Shown here piece by piece: positions 56,925 through 64,000 of a stretch of DNA of 64,000 bases. The position numbers and the translations under genes are program-made. Under the pieces are notes generated by a model. The model had not been told where the DNA came from. It saw only the letters and a program-made list of their open reading frames with translations, and searched no databases. How positions within the stretch are numbered: position 1 is the first letter of the stretch; each line of letters opens with the position of its first letter. The stretch is taken from NCBI GenBank assembly GCA_003586115.2, contig QVOM02000116.1, forward strand, positions 37,640,128-37,704,127, in the 5' to 3' direction. Source of the stretch: Salvator merianae (lineage: Eukaryota; Chordata; Lepidosauria; Squamata; Teiidae).

Positions 56925-57190
56925 TCTGTTTATTTGCATATTGCTTTTCCATGGTGTGCTCAAGGCAGTTTACAAGCAATTAACAAAATACAGAATGCAA
57001 ACAGACTACTAAACAAAGTACAATAATCATATATAAAATTATCAATTTGTTTGTATATCGTCTTTCCAAAGAAAACAGCTCAAGGTAGTTCACAACAAGA
57101 AACAGTACAATACAAGCAATACAAGACAATATCTTATTAAATTGAAACACAAAATATAGAAAAATAAAATAAAGTGTTCATTCCATGAAA
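56925..57190 (-). mobile_element. two LINE 3' end fragments in tandem, minus orientation
   Basis: First: GTTTATTTGCATATTGC, GCTCAAGGCAGTTTACAAGC. Second: GTATATCGTCTTTCC, CAGCTCAAGGTAGTTCACAAC. Both are reversed CCTTGAG..GCAAATAAA-type LINE termini. Confidence 0.55.
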
Positions 57191-57229
57191 CGCGGTACAG
57201 GATCTCTCCTGTAGCTATGCCTCTAGCCT

Positions 57230-57478
57230 GGCAGTTGTTAACAGAGGCAGCAGAAGATTATCTGCAGAAGCCTGGAACTCATACTGCCTCCAGGTTTTGG
57301 AGGCAGGCAGGATGCCTCTAAAAGCAATTTGCAGGGAGTTGAGAGCTGTTGAAGGTTTTGGCTTTGTCCTCTGCTTGAGAATGCCCAGAAGCAATTGGTG
57401 GGCCACTGTGTGAAGGAGAATGCTGGACTAGATGGTCTGTAGCCTGATCCAGCAGGGCTTCTCTTGTATTCTTATGAA
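57230..57478 (+). mobile_element. CR1 LINE 3' end, plus orientation
   Basis: Reads GGAGGCAGGCAGGATGCCTC, AGAATGCCCAGAAGCAATTG, GTGGGCCACTGTGTGAAG, CTGATCCAGCAGGGCTTCTC, TTGTATTCTTATG. This is the CR1 3' UTR ending in the octamer-like tail. Confidence 0.85.
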
Positions 57479-57842
57479 AACAAGGAGTAAACTTAGGCAG
57501 GTAACAGATATTCTCCTGGATACAGCCACTGAGCCTGTCCCAGCACTGTCAGGCCTGCAAAAGCACTAGGCAACCATTGCTGGGGGATGCTCTGTTGTCA
57601 ATGCTGCTGCAGTGGTTCCCTGTAACTCACATTCCCAATGCTGCTGCATTCTTTCTGGTTGCCACCATTACTGATGCTGCATCATCTCCTCCTATTGTCT
57701 GGTTTTAAAAAACTGGTGAGAGAGGCAGCCAAGCAGCAAGATTCTGAAGATATTTGTATTGTTGGATACATCCTGAGAGGCATGATAACAACTTTTGTGC
57801 CCTAGGGGTGTGGACTTCTATTTAGTGCCATTGTACTAACTA

Positions 57843-58234
57843 GGCTTGTGCTGGACAAACATTAGGTGAATCACCTAAGGAGGATTGGGACTGTCAGGTG
57901 CTTCACCCAGCAAGTCCAACCCTCCTTAACATCAAAGGCAAGGTAAGGAATGTACATCGGGGTGCCTGAGCATGAGGGAATTAAGCAAGGAACACACCTG
58001 CTCCTTGTTGTGCTCTTTTCACTGTTCTGTTACTGATTTCTTCCTAGTTAGGCTGCATCCAGACATTGCTTACTTATTCCACTATATTTGGATATCCTGG
58101 AATATCTATGCTTTATTCTGGAATGTCCAAATATAGCAGAATGACATGGGCTTGCAAAGGACCTGGTTATGTGAAGCACCTGACAGTCCACTTTGGGTAA
58201 TTTGCTCTCTTTGAACATTAGTTCAGCACAAGCC
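57843..58234. mobile_element. unfamiliar element with long terminal inverted repeats
   Basis: Left end GGCTTGTGCTGGACAAACAT, ..GGACTGTCAGGTGCTTCACC. Right end, reversed, GGCTTGTGCTGAACTAATGT, ..GGACTGTCAGGTGCTTCACA. The two ends correspond over about 65 bp. Inside lies a smaller inverted repeat (CTATATTTGGA at 58082 and TCCAAATATAG at 58128) and a GGCTGCATCCAGACA motif like the ends of family A. No coding capacity. I do not recognise the family. Confidence 0.65.
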
Positions 58235-58235
58235 C

Positions 58236-58730
58236 AGAACTTTGTAAATGGCTGTTCAGATTGGAGACCCTAGTAAAATCTCAATCAATGTTAATGAAGG
58301 CAATACCAATTAAAACAACAAAGGAGTGCACTGGCTACAGACTAGTGGGTGGGGCAATATAAGCCCTTAGAACACTGTCTCAGAGTGGGTCACAAAATTC
58401 CAAACTAAGTCCTGTGCAACACAAAACTGAATCACCATACTTCTGACAAATTTTATACACATTTTCCTGCCTTATATTAGCCTCTTAGTTTGGCATTTAC
58501 ATGCTGAATCTATTCTTTGGATCTCTGTCTTTATGTCAGAGAATTTGAGACAGTTCCCCATGCCTAAGCTCATTTCTTTCAAAAAGGAAATGTGGTACAT
58601 AGTGATGACAAGAGAATAAGAGCTGTATGGTGGCATCTACTCAAGACAGAGTTATTAAAGAACTCAAAGGTGACATTGGAAGCCTCTGTACAAAAATATG
58701 CTATTATTGCCATGCTTGATTTCTGCAGCT
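58236..58730. other. no gene recognised
   Basis: Short frames only. Confidence 0.4.
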
Positions 58731-58734
58731 GAAG

Positions 58735-59800
58735 CCTAAATGGTGGCTAATATAACTCCAATGGTTAAAAAGTGCTCCAGGGGAAGGCCTGGGAAATCAT
58801 AGGTCTGTTAGTTTAACATTCATTCTGGGCACGACAGTGGAAACCTGTATTAATGAACTCACCAAAACATTTAGAATATAAGAGTAATGTAAGAGACAGT
58901 CTTACCTGTCTAATCTTTTTGGAGCTTTCAGAAACATCAATAAATATGTAGATAAGAGTGATCTAGTAGACATTGTCTACACGAACTTTAAAAACACTTT
59001 TGATAAAGTCCCTAATCAAAGATGTCTCTATAAGTTAAGCTGTCATGTAATAAAACAACAGGTCCTCTTATGCATAACCAACTGGTTATGGAAGAGAAAG
59101 CAGTGAGATAGAGAGAATCTGCATTCTCATAAGAAATGTCCCACTGGAATAGACCCATAGCCCATCTAGTATATCAGTCTGCTCTCACTGTGGACCAACC
59201 AGTTGCACAGGGAAGCCCACCACAGGATATAAGCACACAGCTTGCTCTGCTTGAAGTCTCCCCGCATCTGGCTTTTGGAAGCATATCATCTCCTGATACC
59301 ATCAGAACTAATCAGGACTAACAGTCATTGATAGTCAGTGGTAACATGTACCAAGTAGAGGCTTCAAGGTGATGTCCTGGGATTGGTGCTTTAAAGCATA
59401 CGCGTAATGTAGAGTCAGGAATGAGCAGTGAAATAGCTAAATTTGCAGCTGATACCAAATTGTGCAGAGTGGGGAAAACAAAGAGGGACTGTGAACAGCT
59501 CCAAAAGGATCTTGGCACATTGGAGAACTAGGCATCAAAATATCAGATGCTGGTCAGTGAACGCAAATGTAGAGCAATTATGTATTGGAGCAAAAAATCC
59601 TAACTGCACTTACAGATTAGTGGGATCTTTTTTGACAGCACATGTTAGAGACAACAAGAAATTACTGAATTTTATTTTCAATATTATAGTATTCACATAC
59701 AAACTGATGGTACAACTGGCTCCTACATCTCAAAAAAAAGGATATAGTGGAATTAGAAAAGGTTCAAAAGAGAGGAACTAAAATTTATCAAAAGTCTATA
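58735..59800 (+). mobile_element. CR1 LINE RT region, plus orientation, interrupted
   Basis: Broken frames show the CR1 RT: GRPGKS.RSVSLTF-type start, then FKNTFDKVPNQRCLYKLS (near 58985-59040). After an interruption come AKFAADTKLCRVGKTK (near 59440-59480; the catalytic FADD has become FAAD) and a YWSKKS region. Stops and shifts show it is dead. It is interrupted at about 59125-59335 by a CR1 3' end in the opposite orientation. Confidence 0.8.
59125..59335 (-). mobile_element. CR1 3' end nested in the opposite orientation
   Basis: Reads CTCATAAGAAATGTCCCAC, GACCCATAGCCCATCTAG, GGACCAACCAGTTGCACAGG, GAAGCCCACCACAGG. Reversed CR1 3' UTR lying between two colinear halves of another CR1. Confidence 0.75.
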
Positions 59801-59904
59801 CGAGATCCCCATGAGAAAAGATAGCAGTGTTTGGGGATTTACTCTTCCTTGTCTTAAAGAAATCCAAGTAAACTCATCCGTTAGGCTCCTTTTCTGAATT
59901 TGGT

Positions 59905-60000
59905 GCTCTGATGGCTTAAGGGCTAGAAAGATCCCAAGTTTAATACGAGGCATTTGGTAGCTCTCCCAGCTTCAGCAGAACACAGCCTCTTGCCTGCCAT
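59905..60000 (+). mobile_element. possible tRNA-derived SINE fragment
   Basis: GGGCTAGAAAGATCCCAAG, TTTAATACGAGGCATTTGG resembles the tRNA-headed SINE with AGGTCCCAGGTTCAATCCC. Degraded. Confidence 0.35.
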
Positions 60001-60960
60001 TGGCTACTATGCAAGAAGTTCAAAGCAGTTGGTCCTCAGTGCGGAATCCTGCAGAAGGATCCTGTAGAGAGCACCTCTACCAAAGAACAGGTAAAGACTC
60101 TAGAGACCCCTTTTTGGAGACTGTCACTGAGCATACTATGGAACACCAAGGATAGTTAATACTGGCAGTAATGTCTGCTTGGGCACGCTGCTCAGTTGCT
60201 CCTGGTTTGTTTTCTCCTCTCAGTCTATTGCCCTGGAGATGAAAAGGCAGTGCCAAGCGTTTTGGGAAGGCTTTTTGTTACGCAAAGCCCCAGAACTCAC
60301 TTTGTCTCCTTCCTGCTCTCTAGGACCTATGAAGACCAACCTTTCCCAATAACATGGTGCTGGAGAAGATTGAGATGTGGCCTTTCCATTGGTTTGATTG
60401 ATAAGACCATTACTAGCCATAACGTAGCAGGACTGTTGACAGGCCCCATCATATAGGTCAGGTCTTCGATTTAAGGAAGTATTGCAAATAGGCTGATTTT
60501 CTCAAAAGGTGGATAAAGAGACCAGCATACCCAGATTGGCCTTATGGCAGCAGCAGATCTTCTGGAACAAGACACAGTGACTCTCTATTCTTCTCCAATG
60601 TCCCTGGTTCTGAAATCTTGATGTTGCCTATCTATCACATCTTCTGCTTCCACCTCCCACATGCTGCATAGATCCAATTCCTGTGTTGGTCCTCAGAATT
60701 CCCCATTCTCCTTTTAAGTCTTGAACTCTGAAAAGGTCCCCTTCTCCTTTGGTTCTCACTCCGGAACTGGCTGGCTGGGGCCTCTAGCTAACCAACTGAA
60801 TCACTTCCTTAACTCTGCCCACTGCCTATCCCTTTGCGTTTTTGAACTGTGCATTAGTTTTGTATTTTGTACCTTATTTATAGACTTTTCAATTCATGTA
60901 TATTTTGGTTCTTATTTTTTCTACTTTAAGAATATTCCTTTGTTCTAGTGAACAGTTTTT
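60001..60960. other. no gene recognised
   Basis: Short frames only. Confidence 0.4.
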
Positions 60961-60971
60961 CAGCTCTCTTC

Positions 60972-61397
60972 ATAAGAGGAGCCTTGCAGGATCAGGCCAT
61001 GACCCATCTAGTCCAGCATCCTGTTTCACACAGTGGCCCACCGATTGCTTCTCGGCATTCTTGAGCAGAATAAAAAGGCAAAAACTTCGCCTGCTCTGAA
61101 CTCCCTGCAAATGGGTTTTACAAGCATCCTGCCTGTCTTTCCAACCTGGAGGCACTATCTGGGCACCCATTCTAGTAGCCATTGATACACCTGACCTGCA
61201 TGAATCTGTCCAACTGGTTCTTAAAGCTATCCAGGGTGATTGCTGTCACCACCTCTTCCAGTAATAAATTCCACAGCCCGATGACCCTCTGGGTGAAAAA
61301 ATACTTCCCCTTGTCAATCCTAACTCTCCTACCCATCAGCTTCATAGAGGGCCCCCTGTTCCTGGTGTTCTATGTTAGAGAAAAGAATCTTCAGTTT
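60972..61397 (-). mobile_element. CR1 LINE 3' end, minus orientation
   Basis: Reads ATAAGAGGAGCCTTGCAGG, TCAGGCCATGACCC, AGTCCAGCATCCTGTTTCAC through CACCACCTCTTCCAGTAATA, GGGTGAAAAAATACTTCCCC, GAGGGCCCCCTGTTCC. It is a longer sibling of 21926-22262 and stops abruptly where the L2 end begins. Confidence 0.85.
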
Positions 61398-61399
61398 AA

Positions 61400-61685
61400 A
61401 GGTCCAACATACCCTGCTTGGTCGTAGCCCCCAGACGGTGGAATAGTCTCCTCTGACACACACCAGCACCTTCAGTTTATATGTTCAGAAGATTGGTAAA
61501 AACACACTTATTTACCCTGGCTTTTGACTGAAACAAGGAAACATCTCCCCCTCCCCAAATTCAGCTATTATTTTATTATGTTATTATTTAGTATGTTTAG
61601 TATATTTTGTTTCTATTGTTGTTAACTGCCCTGAGACTTTTGTGTATAGGACAGGACAAAAATGCAAATAAATAAATTAAAACAA
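61400..61685 (+). mobile_element. L2-type LINE 3' end, plus orientation
   Basis: Reads CCCCCAGACGGTGGAATAGTC, CTTATTTACCCTGGCTTTTG, ACTGAAACAAGGAAACATC, then TTGTTAACTGCCCTGAGAC, TGTATAGGACAGGACAAAAA and an (AAATA)n tail. This is the most complete L2 3' UTR in the window. Confidence 0.8.
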
Positions 61686-61689
61686 CAAC

Positions 61690-63355
61690 AACACATGACC
61701 CAGCCTCTCCCTACAGTGATCTATAAAATAGAGCTCCTTCCACAATACAGAAATAATAGCATTGAGAAATATAAGTTCAACACCTAAAAACTATTAACTT
61801 GTCTTCCCCTTACTCATTTAACTTTTGAGAATAAATTCTTTACTTCAAATAAAATGTATGATTCAAACTTATATCCCATGTTACATGAATTAGTTTATAC
61901 TGGGGAAATTAGCTTTCAGTTCACACAACTAGGATCTTAAGTGAATAGGGTTGGTTTAATGGTCAACCATCTGGTGTGGATTCTGGAGGAAGGGGGAACA
62001 AAGAGGGAGCCCAAACTTGTCTAGAGTTTCCAACACTTGAACAATTTTCATTAAGGAAATATCAAGAAAATAATATTTTTCTGAAACACAACTGAGGACA
62101 ATGTAATTCTGGTACTAGAAACAGCAATTTTCACAAGCAGAGAGAGAGGTGGCCCACACTTAACCTGTCATTCAAATGCTACTTGATACTTGTCAATGGA
62201 CTGGAGAATCCTACTTAATGCCCAGGGTTAATTCCCTTCATTCCAGTTGAAGCCCACAATGCAACCTAGCTGTTCAAGTTCTCTCCCCAGCTCTCAGTTG
62301 GTCTAAGCTGGTATTCAACATGCAGATTCCATGTTGTTGCTCATGAAACCTCCCAACCTCATGCTTACTCTCACCCAAAACACTGACTTGTCTAAAAACT
62401 CAGAAGGAACTGGGAGAAAAATCTCAACACTAGGGACTTCTTCTGGTCCTTCTGTTCTGTTGAGAAAAGGTGGCAGCAAGGAGGATGCTAGTGTGGGGGC
62501 TCCTCTTGCAAGCCAAGTTATCCCCTTTTCAAAGCTGTCCCTGCCAGAGCTTAGCAGCTCAAAGCAGGATAAAACCCAGCTGTTCCGTCTCACTCCCAAC
62601 TTTTAAGCCAAAGTAATGGAAATAAACCCCCAAACGAAACCCTTGAATACATTCACAAGAAATACTTGGGGGTCATGCCTCCTCAGACATTTTCTCCCAT
62701 GCATGGATTCTTAGATCTCAGCTAGGCCAAATCTCCAAAGCCTCACAAGTATATGATTTATCTGCACCTTGTCATTCAATAAAGAGAAAGAAGAAATTCT
62801 AACTTGACTTGTCTGAAGCAGAGGGGAGAAGATAGGTTCCCAAATGTTCCCCCTCTCTCTGTTCCCCCCAAAACTAAGGCCAGTGATAGGGATATTTGTA
62901 CTGTGGTGGAGTGGGGCAAGGAAAAATGAGAGGCACGCATTAAGGGATGGGTCACTTGGACTGTCCAAGGCAGGAAAAAGGAGGACAAACAAAGGTAACT
63001 CCTAGAATTCCTGATTGTATATGAACTAAGGTGATAACAATGGAGAAATTAACATATTTTGCATTAAGTGTTCCTTTCAGATTTCAAATGATTTTAAATA
63101 AGAATGCAAGACAATATTTCCAAGTGAAAAGAGTGTTAACTCCCCAGGTCAGTTACATCTTGATCTAGTTACCAGAAGAATCAGCTGAAGTGCATACTTG
63201 TGATATCAAAGATAATTGTTGCAGGATGCACAGCTTAATCTTTGAATTAATCCCATTGTGTCTGATGGCACATTTCAGGTTTACCTTATCTAGAATCACT
63301 TGACTCCAACAGCTTTTTCTTGTATGGTCTACTATTATTTCAGGCAAAACAGTCA
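61690..63355. other. unique-looking sequence, no gene recognised
   Basis: Low in repeats. Frames at 62315-62606 and 62711-62992 lie on both strands and read like no known protein. As the flank of the SSNA1-like gene it may hold its 3' sequence or regulatory DNA. Confidence 0.45.
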
Positions 63356-63359
63356 TTAA

Positions 63360-63379
63360 TTTTTTTTTTTACATTTATT
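63360..63379 (-). terminator. polyadenylation hexamer followed by A-run (SSNA1-like gene)
   Basis: On the minus strand AATAAA (63379-63374) is followed after 3 bp by 11 A's (63370-63360), about 100 bp past the stop codon. A polyadenylation signal is normally 10-30 bp before the cleavage site, so the A-run may be either a retrocopy's tail or a chance A-run. Confidence 0.5.
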
Positions 63380-63474
63380 GTTCCCCTGATTTTAAAACCA
63401 CCAATAAAAATGTGAATAAGGCTAATGCACAATCAAAGAGTAATCTTGCTTGCATTAAAAGATTTTTACCAAGT

Positions 63475-63858
63475 CTAATGCTGGATTTGCTGGTGTTCCC
63501 GTAGTTGAGCATTCCCACCCGCATTACTTATTTGAACAACTATTTTGTCCAAATTTCCAGTTTCTGTTTTTAAAGCATTCAGTAGCAGTCTAGAGCTTTC
63601 CAGGATCTTCTCATAAGCCACTTCTGTTTCAGCAAGAATTTTATCAAGTTTCTTCTGTATAGTACTTTTCCGTTCTAAGCTTTCACACACCATATCCAAC
63701 TGTTTGGTCAACATTTCAATTTCATCTTCAGTCTTACTCTTCTCATCTTCTGCTTGCCTGATCTGCTTGTCTAGCTCTTCTCTTTGGGCGTACAAATCTT
63801 CTATATATTTCACAAGTTCGTTATTATAGCCCTGCAGAAGAGCCCCCTGATGACTCAT
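63475..63858 (-). CDS. SSNA1: SSNA1 (NA14) homologue, single coding block
   Basis: An open 127-codon frame encodes a protein of the SSNA1/NA14 family, a small self-assembling coiled-coil protein of centrosomes, basal bodies and microtubule branch sites. The ATG at 63858-63856 is preferred: it starts MSHQGALLQ, matching the family's short N-terminus, and the in-frame sequence further upstream has only a GTG and looks non-coding. Residues 10-18 (GYNNELVKY) and about 85-100 (AETEVAYEKILESSRLLL) match the family's conserved N- and C-terminal signatures. Residues about 14-108 are charged, heptad-like coiled coil. Residues 109-127 form a polar tail. From memory the human protein is about 119 residues, so the length fits. 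There is no frameshift or stop. The whole coding sequence is in one block, whereas I recall several exons in mammals. Just before the ATG the minus strand has a pyrimidine-rich run ending in AG (about 63890-63870) that could be a 3' splice site in the 5' UTR. Either an intact retrogene or a gene with intron only in its UTR; homology is firm, orthology is not. Confidence 0.85.
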   Translation of the reverse strand: MSHQGALLQGYNNELVKYIEDLYAQREELDKQIRQAEDEKSKTEDEIEMLTKQLDMVCESLERKSTIQKKLDKILAETEVAYEKILESSRLLLNALKTETGNLDKIVVQISNAGGNAQLREHQQIQH

Positions 63859-64000
63859 CCTCCTGTTTCTACCCTTCAAAAGAGGAAGATGAAAAAGAAA
63901 TATTCCCTTCTTTCGGCGGCCTTTGTTTACCACTCCACTGACCTCTTGTACCTTTATGATTTAAAAAAAAGCAAATCAGTATCACACCCTTGTCATGAGT
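63859..64000 (-). promoter_or_regulatory. upstream region of the SSNA1-like gene, possible splice acceptor
   Basis: On the minus strand a TTTCTTTTTCATCTTCCTC tract ends in TTTTGAAG, with a second AG in GGGTAG, 10-20 bp before the ATG. This resembles a polypyrimidine tract and 3' splice site for a 5'-UTR intron. The remaining promoter or exon would lie beyond 64000. Confidence 0.35.

Noticed and set aside
63859..63933. N-terminal extension of the SSNA1-like protein to 152 codons
   Set aside because: The extension starts at GTG and not ATG, runs across a likely 3' splice site, and is absent from the family; the ATG at 63858 gives the expected N-terminus.

Overview
The window looks like nuclear DNA from a squamate reptile (lizard or snake; I cannot place it more finely). 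The argument comes from repeats. There are many CR1 3' ends in both orientations, L2-clade LINE coding fragments and 3' ends, tRNA-derived SINEs with the head/body layout typical of squamates, and a dense set of short inverted-repeat DNA transposons. Most of the 64 kb is AT-rich, repeat-filled intergenic or intronic sequence, broken by stops in every frame. Nothing suggests a bacterial, viral or organellar origin.

Only one protein-coding gene can be supported. At the right edge, on the minus strand (63475-63858), an uninterrupted 127-codon reading frame encodes an SSNA1 (NA14) homologue, a small coiled-coil microtubule/centrosome protein. The whole coding sequence lies in one block, so it is either an intact retrocopy or a gene whose only introns lie in the 5' UTR. 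At the left end (about 1360-2540) a CpG-rich block carries CCAAT boxes, a CACGTG E-box and a GC/KLF-type box. It looks like a promoter, possibly bidirectional, but I could not attach it to a gene inside the window.

Layout: 1-2.6 kb, AT-rich flank then the CpG island; 2.6-13.5 kb, tRNA-SINEs, the first copy of a recurrent about 0.4-kb inverted-repeat element (called family A here), and an internally deleted Tc1/mariner-type element with a recognisable transposase C-terminus at 11.1-11.5 kb; 13.5-30 kb, CR1 and L2 3' ends, several SINEs, a long-armed hairpin element at 16.9 kb, a small TIR element (family B) in several copies, and an L2 endonuclease-to-RT segment at 22.8-23.9 kb; 30-42 kb, a cluster of family A copies, one inserted inside a SINE; 42-43.6 kb, an L2 reverse transcriptase fragment; 48-61.7 kb, more LINE fragments (one CR1 interrupted by another), a second hairpin element at 51.4 kb with an exact 8-bp target duplication, a TA-flanked mariner-type MITE at 55.3 kb and an unfamiliar long-TIR element at 57.8 kb; 61.7-64 kb, unique sequence and the SSNA1-like gene.

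The notable signals are therefore the DNA-transposon record (family A at high local density, the hairpin family, the deleted mariner element) and the single-block SSNA1-like gene. I see no operon-like or defence-like gene system. All family assignments come from reading the sequence and recalling consensus sequences, not from a database search.
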